Assembly: GCF_000315625.1 (NCBI RefSeq)
Contig: NW_005434667.1
Coordinates: forward strand, 735,061 to 799,060
DNA length: 64,000 nucleotides
Direction of reading: 5' to 3'
Source of the DNA: Guillardia theta CCMP2712
Taxonomy: Eukaryota; Cryptophyceae; Pyrenomonadales; Geminigeraceae
The translations under genes were made by a program, and so were the position numbers. Positions 1 to 13,709 of this stretch are shown here, piece after piece; within the stretch, counting starts at the first letter, position 1; every line of letters begins with the position of its first letter. The notes under the pieces were generated by a model. That model made no database searches. It saw only the letters and a list, made by a program, of their open reading frames with translations, and was not told the DNA's origin.

Positions 1-2351
1 AGCAGACCGATCCCCCGTACACATCACACTGACTTCCCGTCCACTGTGCATCACATAGACAACTTTGCGTTGAGTTGAGGCCAGGGACGCAGGTTCCGTG
101 CCCTCCGCAGTCGAGCGCACAAGAGGCATTCGCATTGACGGAGCAATCCACGCCACCCCACCCGCTATCGCACACGCAGACAGCAGTAGAAACGTTGGTA
201 GTGCAAACCCCGTGTCCTGAGCAGTCTCTAACGCACCCAGTGACGCTGCAGTCCCCGCCTACCCATCCAAGATCGCAGAGACAGACCCCTACCCGACCCT
301 CGAGACCTATCTGATGCTGGTAAGACAGCGAGGACGCGTGCTCGTCGAACAGCGGAAGACCGAGAGACGTCGCTGGTACACCCGTGAAGCAGCCAAGGAC
401 ATAATTCCAGTTCGTCTCGATCGCTTCGACCCCATCGATCACGAACGTGTATGGCAGACTGGAGTCGACTTGCACCGCTGTGCGGACATGGTAACGATAC
501 GTCCCATCCGCGAGCTGGCGACCATTGCAAACATCGAGTTGGACATCGACGTCCTGCTTTGACCCTGCAAGAGGCCCGTAGATAGGGTATCCGTCCAGCG
601 CGTAGCCCAGCAGGGTCTCCTGGTTCACCTTGGTGTTGCAGCCAAACAAGGGATGGTGATAGTGCCACATGCCGGTGGAGGAGGCGTGGCCGTAGCAAGG
701 GACAGCATTGAGCCCTTCCATCGCGTTGCTTCCATCAGTGAGCAGTGGCCCGAAGATAGGGATCCCATTCAGAGCCACTGCAATCATACCATACTTGGGG
801 AGAGCGAATCTTTTGCCAATGTTTCTTGGGACTGAATGAAGAACGAACCTCCAGCTGAAATCGCAAAGGGGCATGCTTGCACTCGACGCCACAAAGTGGT
901 TGGGAATTCCGTTCGATATGATCTGACGCCTGTCTGCTGAGTCCAGGATCTCAACATTGCTCTGGTGCAGACTTGGTATTCCAAATAAATCTCGCTCGCA
1001 ATTGTCCACCATGTCCATCTTGCTCTTATACCTTGCATTGTGTAAAGACTGATCGTCGAAGATCCAAATATCAGGAAGGAGATCCGATCCGGACCAAAAC
1101 ACGTTTGCTGCACTGTCGAGACAGGTACCATGTCCGGAGCAGTTGTGCTGTTGCCCTAGCCCGCAAGAGATTGCCGGGAGCGAACAGTCAATAGCATAGT
1201 AGCCAGGGTCGCACTCGCAGGTTCTGTTATTCGTACAAATCCCATGAGCAGAGCAATTGTTGAAACATTGCGAGCTCTCACATCCTAAGCCGGAGAATCC
1301 AAAATCACAGGCACATGTTGCATTCGTGCACAAACCATGGCCACTGCAATTGAATGGACAGTCAACAGGCGAGGTGCAATCTACCCCACTCCATCCGAGA
1401 TCACATATGCATGTTCCGTTTTGACAGCTCCCCCTGCCCGAGCAAGATCCTGCACAAGTGCTGCTCGCAACAAAGATCTCACAACCTATTCCAGTCCATT
1501 GAATGTCGCAAGAGCAAGTCCCATTATTACAGGAGCCATGACCACTGCATGAATTGTAACATGACATAGTGTTACAATCCACACCTTCATAGCCGTTTTG
1601 ACAAGTACAGACTCCATCAGAGCAAGTGCCATGGCCAGAGCAATTGTTATAGCACATCTGATTCGAACAATCGCTTCCAGACCAGCCCAAGTCACAATTA
1701 CATTGCCCTGTACTTGAGTCGCAAATCCCATGTTGAGAACAGTTGTTGAGACACAAAGCTAAGGAACAATCTGGCCCAGTAAACCAGAGATCACATACAC
1801 AAATCCCATCTGCATTTGGAAGGCCTACATGACAACAAAACATCAGCATATGAAGCAGCAAGCAAGTTTTATCTACCATGATTTGAGCACTTTTGTGCAG
1901 CGTCGATCACTTCGCATCCTAACCCCAGATATCCCTTGTCACAAGTACAGATTCCCCCAGGGAGACACAAACCATGACCGCTACAATTCCCTGACCCCAG
2001 ACAGATCGCCTGTGAGCATATGGTACCAGTGTACCCTGAATCACATATACATCCTCCCGCACTGGAGCAGGAGCCATGGCCTGAACAGTTACTTGGACAC
2101 AAGGACTGCGAGCAGTTAGCTGAAGTCCATCCTGGACTACACAGGCATCTTGGGCCTCGTTGGCATATTCCATGCCCATAGCAGAATCCTAGATCCTCAC
2201 ATGTACGAACTCTCTCGCATCGCCCACCGGCAAAACCTAATCCGCAATTTACATTGTAGCCTGGCTGCTGGATCACTTGCGACGTTGTGTCACTCGTGCA
2301 ACAAAGAGCCAATATCAGAAAAGCACTTGAGGAGATCGTGTACCCTTTCAT
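1..2351 (-). CDS. Secreted EGF-like repeat protein with an embedded YHYH domain (3' end outside window)
   Basis: Starts at an ATG followed by a hydrophobic signal peptide (MKGYTISSSAFLILALCC). A 52-nt GT-AG intron (1876-1825) is followed by one long open exon to the window edge. About eight EGF-like modules with the rhythm CSGHGxCxxGxCxCDxGWxGxDC come first. Then comes a block of about 200 residues with MWHYHHPLFGC, ALDGYPIYGP and GTYRYHVR, the hallmarks of the YHYH family, and then further EGF-like modules. The frame is still open at base 1, so the C-terminus is missing. By family knowledge EGF repeats give disulphide-rigid extracellular stalks. The role of YHYH domains is poorly known. I infer a secreted or surface protein. 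EGF and YHYH assignments are firm; the overall function is not. Confidence 0.85.
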
Positions 2352-2970
2352 GCCTGAGGGTCTAACTAAATACAATCTTCAGCGCTTGTTATCTTACAGA
2401 GAATTGATTTGAAACATGGAAAGCCGAAATGCTCGTCGGTGGCTCCGATTTACCCCTGAGACAGCAACAGGTACTTTGAAGACCCTCATCACACAAGAAA
2501 GAATAATGGGAACGAGGCAGCCCAATGAGCCTGAACGACCGATCAACGATGAACTGAACTATTTTGTTGTGAACACATCATCATGTTTAGTCGTTTCAGC
2601 AACCTCCCAGGCTGTTCAGACCGCTCCTCCCTTGTCTCTTCATCTATCTCCCCCGTCGCATCCTTTTCGCTTGCTCCTCCTCTACCTTAGCCTCCGCCCC
2701 TCGCCTGCCGACCGCCATTGCGGTCCGTTGACCGGCACTCATCCCCTACTGCGGGACCCCACCCCTATACCCTTGAAACCCCCTACTTTGTCACCAATAC
2801 TTTGCACCCCTCCCAGTAAACAAAAAACACTTTTAATGTATACCGAGGGGGGCTCACCCACTTGACATTTTATTTCCGTGAAATGAGGGAAGGAGGGAGA
2901 AACGAAGGAAGGGACTGAAGAGGAGGAGGAGGAGAAGAGGAGAGGAGGGAGGGGAGGGGTCTGAAGAGAT
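2352..2970. promoter_or_regulatory. Divergent intergenic region with CCCTAC-rich motifs
   Basis: About 600 bp between the starts of two divergent genes. No convincing coding frame. The stretch 2740-2815 has several C-rich blocks (CCCCTACTGC, CCCCACCCCTATACCC, CCCCCTAC) of the type found in the other divergent gaps. The last 80 bp before 2971 are strongly purine-rich (AGGAGG runs). Inferred shared promoter region. Confidence 0.45.
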
Positions 2971-5900
2971 ATGAAGAGACAGTTCGTGAATGATGTGACA
3001 TACAAGAAGACGGGAGACTTCACTACGACCACATGGACAGTGGGCCCCTTCAGGCAGTTGTCCTTCGGGGATAGCGTTTCGTCGAGCAAGCCTGTTCCTG
3101 CAGGAGACAATGAATGGAAGTTCACCTTGTTCCCAAAGGGACTCACCGACCCCGATTGGATCTCTCTCTACATCACCAATATTGATCTGGAGCTCGCAGA
3201 CGCGAGCAGCGAGGCTGGCAGCAAGAAGCGAGCCATTGCAAGCATCAAAGTTACATTCGAGCCGAATTCTTTGGAGAAAGATGACGACAAGAAGAAGAAG
3301 GAGGGGATGAATGACAACGCTAGTGTCACATCAAGTGCCCGTTCCCGCAGCAGCGCAGGTTCATCCCTGTCCAAACTGTCGAAGATGACTGGAAGCACGG
3401 GACGTTCATCGTCAGGATCTCGAGTCTCTGGCTCGCAAGGTTCTGCCGGGAGCAAGGGGAGCAATGCAGCAGCAGCAGCAGCAGCCGTCCTGATCGAGAA
3501 GTCGCTCTCCCAGCAGTTCTCAGCTGCTGAGCCGAGCTGGGGATTCGAGCAATTCTTGGAAATGGACAAGGTGCTTTGGCAGAATGTGCTGGATATGCGC
3601 ACACTGAACTTCTGTTGGTAGGTGTACAACGTGAAGACATTGTTCATGGGCAATGTGCCTGGCAAGACGTCTGCTGAAAAGGCCGCCAACGTTCAAGATG
3701 GAACCCTGACGATGACTATCGACATCCTTGCGATCACTGGGCTGAACTTCGAGGTTAAGATGGAATTGTTGTTTCCACGTGGAGCGGTGGTTTGACCAGC
3801 AGCTTTTCCTCCAGATACCGGAGAACGACCCAGACATTACGGATGGAGGTCAGCAGAGAACGAAATGGGCCATCGTGGATTTCAAGGTGTTGGAAACTTG
3901 AACCTTGTTCGATTCCTGGCGTCCTCCCTGAATGCAACGCAGACGCTGGCGAACAAGATCGCTGCCAATCAGAAAGTCTCTTCAGCCATATTCCGTTCGG
4001 ACGGAGATTGGTACCTTGACATGTATCCCAACGGGTACTGGGGGAGTGAAGAGATCCCTGAGGAGAAGTATGTCTCGATCTATCTGCACTCTTCCAGGAA
4101 GCAGATTGAGATGGCGGATACCCTGAAGCGGTCGTACAAGATAGGGATTTTGAAAGCAAACCCCCTGAAGCCTGAATTCTATGAGGCCCTTGGAGAAGAC
4201 CCAAAAGTCTACTACCCACCAGACGCATCGTCGTTCACCAACACCTTCAACGGTTTGAGGAAATCGTTTGGAAGGCAGAAGTTCATCAAGTTGAAAGAAA
4301 TCATCAATGGACGAGAAATAGACAAGAAGGTCTGTAGATCGCACACTGAAAGTGAGAATGCCAGTGAGCTCTGCTTGCAGGTCTTGGCGTCGATCGATGA
4401 AGAACTGATCCCCAAGCAGCAGGAGCTGAAGAACGAGCTGGTTCAGGGAAACTACAACAAGGGAGGGACGGTGGTCTTCATCTTGGACATGGCCGTGACC
4501 GATATCGAGACGTCGATGATTCAGGAGATGCTCTGGGTCCTCCCAACGTTCGGAGCAAAGGTTCTGCAGCAGTGCCCAGAGACAAACGTCAAGTTGTCTC
4601 AGTCCGGCATGTTCGGAGGGTCCGTAGAGTCTTCGAGGTGCTACTTCTGCGGCAGGTTATTTGCCTTGTCGGCCTTGGATGTCGATAAGGCGACGAGGAT
4701 GCCGCAGTTTGGCTATGAGATCGGCAAAGAGCTGATCATGGACATCCTGATGAGGGAGGAGGAGAACAAGCTGCAGGCGGTCTTGCGATCGCTAAACCCG
4801 TCGCAGCAGCTTATAGCGGTCAACAAAGTCATCTCGAAGTCGATCAAGAAGTATCAGAAGCAGGTGAAGAAGGATGAGGTGGCTGCAGACGACAATAGCA
4901 GCATGGACGACAGCGACGAGGACGACGGCACTAAGACGTTGAACCCTCTGAGAAACCGCAAGCGCGAGAAGGAGCTCGCGCGGCAGCTGATATTTGAAAA
5001 GAAGCTAGAGGCGCTGAGGGCTGAATTAGAAGACGCTCACTTCGCAAAGCCAGTCTGCTCGCGATGCAGAGAAGCGTGCAAGGCTCTCGATGCTTGTAAG
5101 ATCATGACAGGCAGGACCGTCCGCGCGCAGACGTTGGTCAACTTGGGCAATCCTGACGGCTCCACGGCGACTCCTCGTGGTAACAACACAACTGCAGCAG
5201 ATACCTCCATCAAGGATGTGTCCGCCATAGTGTCCCCACGATCCTCCTCAGTCAGATCCTGGAAGTCTGGCTCGTCTCGGACGTACGGGTTCCGCATGGG
5301 ATGGAAAGAGAAACTGTGAGACTTGTTGCCTTCATGCCTTCCTCCTTCCCTCCTGCCCACCTCCTCTCCTATCGCTGATAGTCGATGTGCAGGGACAAGT
5401 GCATGAAGACTATCGAGAGCGTGAAAGAATCGATGTCGAATATAGACTGTGCGCCGACGAGGGAGATGAGGAAGCAGCCCAAGGTCGCGGCGATCGGAGG
5501 GGCGAAGGAGCGGGAGGGTGTCGGGTACAATGCGATGGTTCTGGTGCAGGGTGGGAGGTATGGAGACCCTCCAGAGCTGGCGAAGAGATGCAACGGGCGA
5601 GTGAATGCGAGCAACCCATTCAGTGACGACGACACCATCTCCCGCGATGCTTTCTGCGACGTCAGGTTTGACAGGAGGGAGAACTCAAAGACTCCCGAGC
5701 AGGTTCACTGCCTGCTCACTGGCAAGGTCTTCTGCAAGACGTGCGCTAGGTTCAAGGTGTCGATCCCAGAGCTCGAAGATGATCCGGAGTCTACCAAGAA
5801 GACCATTGTCCCTGCTTGCTTCGACGCCTACCTTGAAAGAACCTCGATCGCTTCTGGTCATCACACCCTGCATCCCTCTCCCTCCCTCCCTCTCTCCCTA

Positions 5901-6192
5901 CCTCCCTCCACCTTTCTCGCTCTTCCTCTCCCTCCCTTTCTTGCGCTCAAGCTCCCCTCCAGGCCTGATCCGCTACAAGTCGGATAAGCCACCAGCTGCC
6001 GAAGACGGCCTGAACCGAGCAGTGATGCCGCCGGCGCAGGAGGAGGAAGAGGAGGATGACGAGGTGATTGAAATCTCAGTATTTATTTTAAAGTTTAACG
6101 GCTACGAATCCGATTCGCAGGGCTTCCTCGAGATCATCCGGAAGATTCCGTTCTGTGGAGAGAAGATTGCAGATCAGATCAATCCAGAATGA
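2971..6192 (+). CDS. MATH (TRAF-like) domain protein with a degenerate FYVE-type finger
   Basis: Reconstructed over about six exons. Introns include 3571-3621 (51 nt), one from about 3755 to 3803, one from about 3886 to 3940, 5318 to about 5391 and 5857-5962; all are GT-AG and keep frame. The N-terminal MATH domain (EWKFTLFPKG, WISLYITNI) is interrupted by a charged, Ser-rich, poly-Ala insertion, then closes with WGFEQFLEMDK joined to VYNVKTLFMGN. A second MATH-like unit follows (DWYLDMYPNGYW, YVSIYLHS). The C-terminal half has acidic/coiled regions, a CSRCREAC cluster and a FYVE-like tail (VHCLLTGKVFCKTCARFK, VPACFDAYLE) lacking some Cys. It ends in an acidic segment. MATH domains bind peptides; FYVE domains bind PI3P. 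The start is the first ATG; upstream exons are possible. Confidence 0.75.
3466..3484 (+). repeat. GCA trinucleotide run encoding poly-Ala
   Basis: Six GCA units in the coding sequence give a short alanine tract inside the low-complexity insertion of the first MATH domain. Such runs are length-variable in many genomes. Confidence 0.85.
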
Positions 6193-6236
6193 GTCGGTCG
6201 TGAGTGTGAAGTAAGACACTAAGTCATGTTGAGATG

Positions 6237-8094
<1,858 letters not shown>

Positions 8095-8773
8095 GTCTCA
8101 ATTAGGAAGAAGTTGTTGAACGACCTGCGATGATGAGCATGTTACAAGCACAACAATCTGACAGGTTGGATCGCAAACCATTGTGGGGTCATCCTTCTCT
8201 GCATCTTTCTCCTATGAAACTACTTGTTCATGATCTAAATCTCATACCTCCTGTCCTCCTTATCTTTCCAACGCTGCTCTATTCTATCACGCTGCCCATC
8301 AACATCGCCACAACTGCCCTGCCCTCCTCGCCTTTGTCATTTGCTTGCCACATCGCCCCATCCTACCCATCCCTTGATCTCCTCCATCGTGGTCGCGTTC
8401 CTGTTCAAGTCTCGACACGTCCCCGTCCCCGTCCCCGTCCCCGTCCCCGTCCCCGTCCCCGCTCGCTCCTGCTTCTGGTCCTAATCTATCTCGCTTTTGT
8501 CCTCTTCGTCCTCGTCCCCATGGCCCGCCATACAGGCGCTCCGACCAACGATTCATGACAGGAAATGGGAAACGTTGAGTCGTCGTGTGGGTCTCAGAGG
8601 GGGTGGGTAGAGAAGATCCTTACGGAAGGGGTAGGGGTGGCCCAAAAGTGTGGGGGCGGAAAGCATGATGGTTGCGATCATGGCGAACAGGGAAGGACGA
8701 TGCTCGTGATGGCAGGAATCATTGACTGAAAGCTCGACTAGCCAACTCTTGAGGGTTCCTGTCAACTCAGATC
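8095..8773. promoter_or_regulatory. Divergent intergenic region with G-rich motifs
   Basis: Lies between the kinase fusion (-) and the next gene (+). It holds a CCCCGT hexamer array and a G-rich cluster at 8590-8660 (GAGGGGGTGGGTAGAG, AAGGGGTAGGGGTGG). No credible protein frame. Inferred bidirectional promoter. Confidence 0.45.
8418..8462 (+). repeat. (CCCCGT)n hexanucleotide array
   Basis: About seven near-perfect CCCCGT units in tandem. In one frame it would read as a Gly-Asp or Pro-Arg dipeptide run, but the flanking frames look non-coding. Confidence 0.9.
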
Positions 8774-9640
8774 ATGAAGCGCTATACTCTTTTCCTGTTA
8801 ATCTTCGCTGTCTCCCTTTTGTATTGTCCGGGATTCGTTTCGTCTAATCTTGATTTATCCTCCTCCTCCTCCAAACATGTTTTTGTGCATCACTTCAATG
8901 CTCGAGACTCCTACAGCTTGATTCAGAAATACAGGAAAAGATCTCAGTGCGACCAGGCAGTCTGCTTGAGAAGTCTCCGGGGTGGAAGCAAGCAACGGTC
9001 ACCAACTAATGCTACTATCATGAAGGTGTTGAATTTCAGCGAAACAGATAGCAATATTTTGTTCAATCGAACCAATTCTTCTGCACCCAAGTATGCATGG
9101 GATGCTAAGAAGAAAGTCTGGATATTGCATAAGCGTCCAACGGACAACTGGTCGGTGGAGAGCTTGAAGTCACGTTGGAATTTTGCACCAGACGAATGCC
9201 TGGTCTTCCGGCACAGGAAACCTGACAAGTGGCAGGAAATTCCTGGCGCTCCTGGCTGGCTGGGCTGCCTGGAGTTCTGCATGTTTGTGACGCCCATCAT
9301 GAACTTTGTGCTCTTCATGATCCGCGGGTTCAACGTCTGCGCTGTCTGCGGGAAGAAACGTAGCCAACACCCGCTGAGGAGCTCGAGGGATGCGGATCGT
9401 GCTTTCTGGGAAGCGGTTGTAGACAGGGACATCGAGCTGGCAGTGAGAATTGTGCGAGGGGGGCTGGAATGTCCTCCCGGAGGACACAACTTCTGTCTCG
9501 TGACCTTCCTCATCGCCAACTACTGCAAAGACGCGTTCAAGAACGTCCCTGACCTGGACCAAGAAATGGCCCACTACCACCTGAACCATCCGCCAGAGTT
9601 TAAGAGAGGATGGTTCGGTTACTACAACCCTTACCTTTGA
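8774..9640 (+). CDS. Unrecognised single-exon membrane protein with signal peptide and LRGG motif
   Basis: 288 residues, no intron. An N-terminal signal peptide (MKRYTLFLLIFAVSLLYC..., likely cleaved near VSS) is followed by a Ser/Lys/Arg-rich stretch and the motif SLRGGSKQ at about residue 68. A hydrophobic segment around residues 163-185 (GCLEFCMFVTPIMNFVLFMI) is a probable membrane span, followed by a CAVCGKK Cys pair. The C-terminal part is aromatic and hydrophilic and ends GWFGYYNPYL. I do not recognise the family. The presequence suggests entry to the endomembrane system and possibly the plastid or periplastid space (inference). It is preceded by the divergent promoter region and followed by about 500 bp without a gene. 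Confidence 0.7.
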   Translation: MKRYTLFLLIFAVSLLYCPGFVSSNLDLSSSSSKHVFVHHFNARDSYSLIQKYRKRSQCDQAVCLRSLRGGSKQRSPTNATIMKVLNFSETDSNILFNRTNSSAPKYAWDAKKKVWILHKRPTDNWSVESLKSRWNFAPDECLVFRHRKPDKWQEIPGAPGWLGCLEFCMFVTPIMNFVLFMIRGFNVCAVCGKKRSQHPLRSSRDADRAFWEAVVDRDIELAVRIVRGGLECPPGGHNFCLVTFLIANYCKDAFKNVPDLDQEMAHYHLNHPPEFKRGWFGYYNPYL

Positions 9641-10139
9641 CTCGATGGATGTCTTGCGAATACAAGATGCATTCCCACAAGCTCCGATACCTCAACCCTT
9701 AGCTCTAGGGTGCGTAGACTCTGATCAATACTGATGCAGCGATACGATGCAAGTCCACGTCATGCTGATGGTGCGGAGATGTTGTTTGAGAATCACGAAT
9801 TTGTAGCATCCTCGTACACTTTCATTATTATTCAACATATGAACTCGTTCAGTGCGTGGTCCTTGGCCCGCTGAATCAACTTTGCTCTGTTGAAGGAAAG
9901 AAGCACATCACTGCAGCATCGGATTCATCAAGAGAAGCTGTCACTCTAGCAACTGTCATTGCTACCATTGCTACGACCAGATCGAGTTGACTAGCTAGTA
10001 GTAGTCTTGTGAGAACATAAGAGCTGGTTCGATGTCGGACGAATAGGCAATTTCCTGTTAAAGTTTTAGGCAGAAAAGCTTGAAAAGAGGTTTAAATTTA
10101 CTGAAATGTGACTAAAATAACTCGTCCAACGGCTGAGCA
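9641..10139. other. Intergenic, no gene seen
   Basis: About 500 bp between two tandem plus-strand genes. No coding frame on either strand and no G-rich TAGGG cluster. Probably the 3' flank of one gene and the promoter of the next. Confidence 0.5.
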
Positions 10140-10989
10140 ATGCTGTCGGGGAGCGACGAAGAAACGTATGAAGGTGAGGAAGAGGACGAGGAGAAGGGGG
10201 GGGGAGAGAGAAAGTTTTCCCCTCGGATAATTCATTTCTTCGCCAGGGAATGTGCAGGATGCACAGAACACGTCTGAAATCAAGTTCGAAGAAGAAGAAG
10301 GTGAATCGGAGTTGACTCCCGATGGCTTGGCGTACAGGGTCACCACCATAGATGCGGAGATAGAGAAGTAACCATCCTCTCGTCATCACGGTTGACTGAC
10401 GACGTGTGAAGGTTCTTGGAAGTTGACAGCTGGAACCATCAGCACGGCTTCGAGGATGTCGGGGACGATGTCGAGGAGAAGTACGTGGAGGAGCTGAAGA
10501 CTGCCATTGTGAGTGCAGGAGGACAGTGCTGATCCTATCCGCGAGACTGAACGGTGGTTGGCACCGGTAGGCTGCAGGGGACGAGAGGAGAGGCAACATT
10601 AAGAAGGGTTTCGAGGAGGAAACGTCGAGGCTCGTTAGCATGGAGATGGAGATCCAGGCGCTGGTGCAGGACTTGGAGCGAGTGGCGAAGGATGCGAACA
10701 CAGCGTATGAGGAGGAAGCTTCAGCGGGGAAACCTGCCAGCACAAGCGAGCAAGTGAACCCTTACTTGGAGTACAGGAACATCTCAGGTGGTCACGAAGT
10801 GACAGAGGGGGGAGGAGGAGGAGCTGATGATTTCTTGATGGTGTAGGGGAGGACAAGAAGGTGGACGACGGGCATACACGAAGCAAGATAGCTCGTCTCA
10901 AGGCAGAGAACGACATTCTGAGAGAATGCCTGAAACAGGGAGGGAGAGGCAACTTCTCCGCCTTTGTCGACATGGTCGCAGGGAGATAA
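10140..10989 (+). CDS. Small acidic coiled-coil protein of unknown function
   Basis: Five exons joined by GT-AG introns keep one frame from MLSGSDEETYEG to FVDMVAGR-stop, about 205 residues. The middle (IKKGFEEETSRLVSMEMEIQ, LVQDLERVAKDANTAYEEE) has heptad-like spacing typical of a coiled coil. The last exon (SKIARLKAENDILRECLKQ) looks like a short leucine-zipper-type helix. The N-terminus is acidic. No signal peptide, membrane segment or known domain is visible. It converges on the calponin-homology gene, with under 90 bp between stop codons. I do not recognise the family. Confidence 0.65.
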
Positions 10990-11076
10990 CTCGAGCAGAC
11001 GGCGAGATTTTATTCATTCATAACAACATTTGACATCTTCAGCATGCATTTACATCTCAAACACAACAAGATCTCC

Positions 11077-13532
11077 TCATCCCTTGTGATACACAGACCT
11101 CAACTTCTCCAGCAAGTCCAGGATGACGTCCTGATCGCAGTCAAGAATGTCCTCTGCTCTCATTGCCATGAGTGTCCTGGGCCTGCGGGCAAGGTTCAGC
11201 CTCTTCCTCCCCTCCCCTCCCCTCTCCTCACATCGATGGCCTCAACGCGAACGCACTGATAGCCTTCCTGATGTTGTGGAGTGAAGCTGCGCGCGTGCGA
11301 GGACGAGCGTCCCATCCCTTGACATCATCTCGTGAGGAGAGGAGGAAAACGAAATTGCAAGACCTTCATGCGGCGAGTGCCTGCCAGAGGCTCGCAGAGG
11401 CAAGCGAGCTCGCAAAGCAGCACTCCGTCACTCTGACAGGGAGGGAGGAGGAGAAGGAGGAGAGAAAGAGAAAGCAGTGACAGGCCGACAGGTGCACAAG
11501 TGTGTGTAGAGCAGGACAAGCGAGTATAAGAGTGTGAGAAACGAAATGAAGAGGCAAGCAACAACGAGAGATGAGGGTATAGGGAGAAAGAAACGAGATG
11601 GCGGAAGAAAGTCAGGTCTGGCGAGGAGAAAAGAGACTGGAAGATCGCAATCAATGACTCACCCACTCTCTGCAGAAGTTGCTGATGGTCGAGGTCCCGT
11701 CCAACACGATCCGCGGCCAAGAGATCGGGAGCTTGCTTATCCACCGCTGTACCCCCCGCATCTTGTCGAGCGAGCTCAAGACTCTCCAGCGATCCTGCGA
11801 GCTGCTCCGTGGTCGAGACTTGTTCTCCTCCGCTTCCTTGCTTTCCTCGTCCTTCTTGTCCTCCCATCCCCTCCACTTGTGTTGCGATCTTCCTCCTTGA
11901 CTGTAGCGATCTGCGACGAGGAGGGAGGAGGAGGAGGAGGAGGAGGAGGCTGAGCGCGGGCCCATCATATCGCTGATGCGGTGGAAGTGACTTCCTCTCT
12001 CTGCCACGTTGACCTCTTGCGGACAGGAACATCTGAGGAGCTCTCCTTGCCGTCTGGAAGTTGGTCAGCCTGATGGATAGGGGAAGAAAAACAAGGAAGA
12101 GCCGGAAGAGGAAGAGGCGGAAGAGGGAGAGGAAGAGAAGGAGGAGCAAGAGGAGGAAGAGGAAGGTGAGAAAGAAGAGGGAAGGGATGAGAGAAATCGG
12201 GTTCAGGAGGGAGTAAGGGAGTGAAACTGCATGTACCCAAGGAAGGGAACTTCAACTCCCCTTCGCAGGATCCTCAGACCTGACGAAGCAGGAGAGTCAC
12301 GAAAGTGGACGAAAGGGTCAGAAGGACGAGGAGCAAGAAGAGCAGAAAAAGCGCGAGAACAAAGAGAAGGGCATCCATGAGGAAGGGGAGGAGGAGGAGG
12401 AGGGGAGGGACCGGGGGCAAGGCCGTGGTAGCATCGCATCAGGTCCTCCAGAAGAGCCAGCAGTGCCTCCTTGTTGCCTTCTACAACCTGGTCGAGCGGC
12501 AATGAGACTCGCACTGCTGCGCCGCCGCCTTTCTCACCTTGTCGATGAACTTCAGGAACCGATGCCCAACCGTCTGCACCTTGGCCAGCTGCTCGCAGAC
12601 GTTCCTGGGGACAAGGAGGGATGAGCGGGGAGAACGCAGACAGGGACAAAGGTCACATCATGTTCCTCGCCGCGAGCATCCTCGACTTGACCGAGTGATT
12701 CACCGCGATCTTCTTCCCCGTCGCGAAGCTGGCGATCTCGGCAAGTGCAACTCCGTCCAGCAGCGCCGCGAACAAGCTGTTGATGGTGAAGGCTGCGGTC
12801 ATAGACGTCTGGGGGTGCTGGTGATGACGATAGGGTGTCATCTCCACCCCATACTTCGAGAAGTCGATGGGAAGCTCCTTCAGCCAGCGCACCAGCGCGA
12901 TCTCCAGCAGCGCCTTCTGGTCCTTGCTGTAAAGCAGGATAGCATCCGCCGCCTCCTTCCCGTCCTTGAGGCTCTTCGAGCTTGACAGCATGCCGTCTCC
13001 GCAGTCCTCCGGGGAGAGAAGAGAGCGGTGGACGTTGGAGTACTCCTTCTTGAGAGAGTAGAGGAGGGACCAGATAGCGTTCTCGTCTCCCTGCACAAGT
13101 TTGCTGACGTCTAGATTCCTCTGCAGCTTGGAGAAAATTCTCAGGGCGATCTCGACGTTGTTCTCTGCCTCCACAACGTTCCTCGGCTGCCACACAACGC
13201 CGCTCATGCTGCTCTTCTCAAGGATCTGCCGCAACTAGTCAAGCAGGATGGCTATCATGTCCTCCCCTCCCCACCTGCGCCAGTCGGGCGAGCAGGACGC
13301 CGTTGCGAAAGGGATCTTCGATCAGCGACAGGTGCAGGCGCGAGAGGTCGGCGAACTCAAACCTGCAAGGACGGTGAGCGAGTGTGTGAGAGGCAGGAGG
13401 CTGAGCTGACGTCCTGCTGAGGTACTGGTGGAGGTTCAGCTGCTGCAGCCACTTCAGAACTTCCCTCCTTATGGTCTTGATCCCGAGGTAGTGATGATGA
13501 TCGAGGATGTCGCAGGGAGCATCTTCTGGCAT
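11077..13532 (-). CDS. Protein with three tandem calponin-homology-like domains
   Basis: Starts MPEDAPCDIL. Three units have the CH pattern of an opening WLxxL helix, a DGxxL helix, a NNIxxAL helix and a closing (E)DI...LL helix. Unit 1: VLKWLQQLNLHQYL, NGVLLARLAQ, ENNVEIALRIFSK, ENAIWSLLYSLKKEY. Unit 2: VRWLKELPI, LDGVALAEIASF, NMMNVCEQLAKVQ, NKEALLALLEDLMRCY. Unit 3: VQRWISKLPISW, SDGVLLCELACL, LHNIRKAISAF, AEDILDCDQDVILDLLEKL. Short GT-AG introns connect the exons; the joins between units 2 and 3 and inside unit 3 are less certain. CH domains bind actin or tubulin, or act in signalling scaffolds; several variants occur in ciliary proteins. It may form one gene with the adjacent model upstream. 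Confidence 0.75.
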
Positions 13533-13709
13533 CTTTGATGACGTGGCATTGCAGAGGTCGGAGGACTCGCCTACCGTCGGATCATTGTCATTCCTCCATT
13601 TGTCATGCTGTGCCTGTCTCTTTCAGTGCCCGATTAGTGAAGGAGAGACCTCACTCTCACCTTCCTCCCTAGCTGCTGGTGATTTCGAGCCTCCAGACCT
13701 TCTTCATGA

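Noticed and set aside
2416-2865. Plus-strand frame of 149 codons
   Set aside because: Pro/Leu/Ser-rich, lies in a divergent promoter gap and has no domain-like pattern.
10066-10743. Minus-strand frame of 225 codons
   Set aside because: Antisense to the spliced coiled-coil gene, whose exons join with good splice signals; the antisense frame is low-complexity Ser/Leu/Pro.
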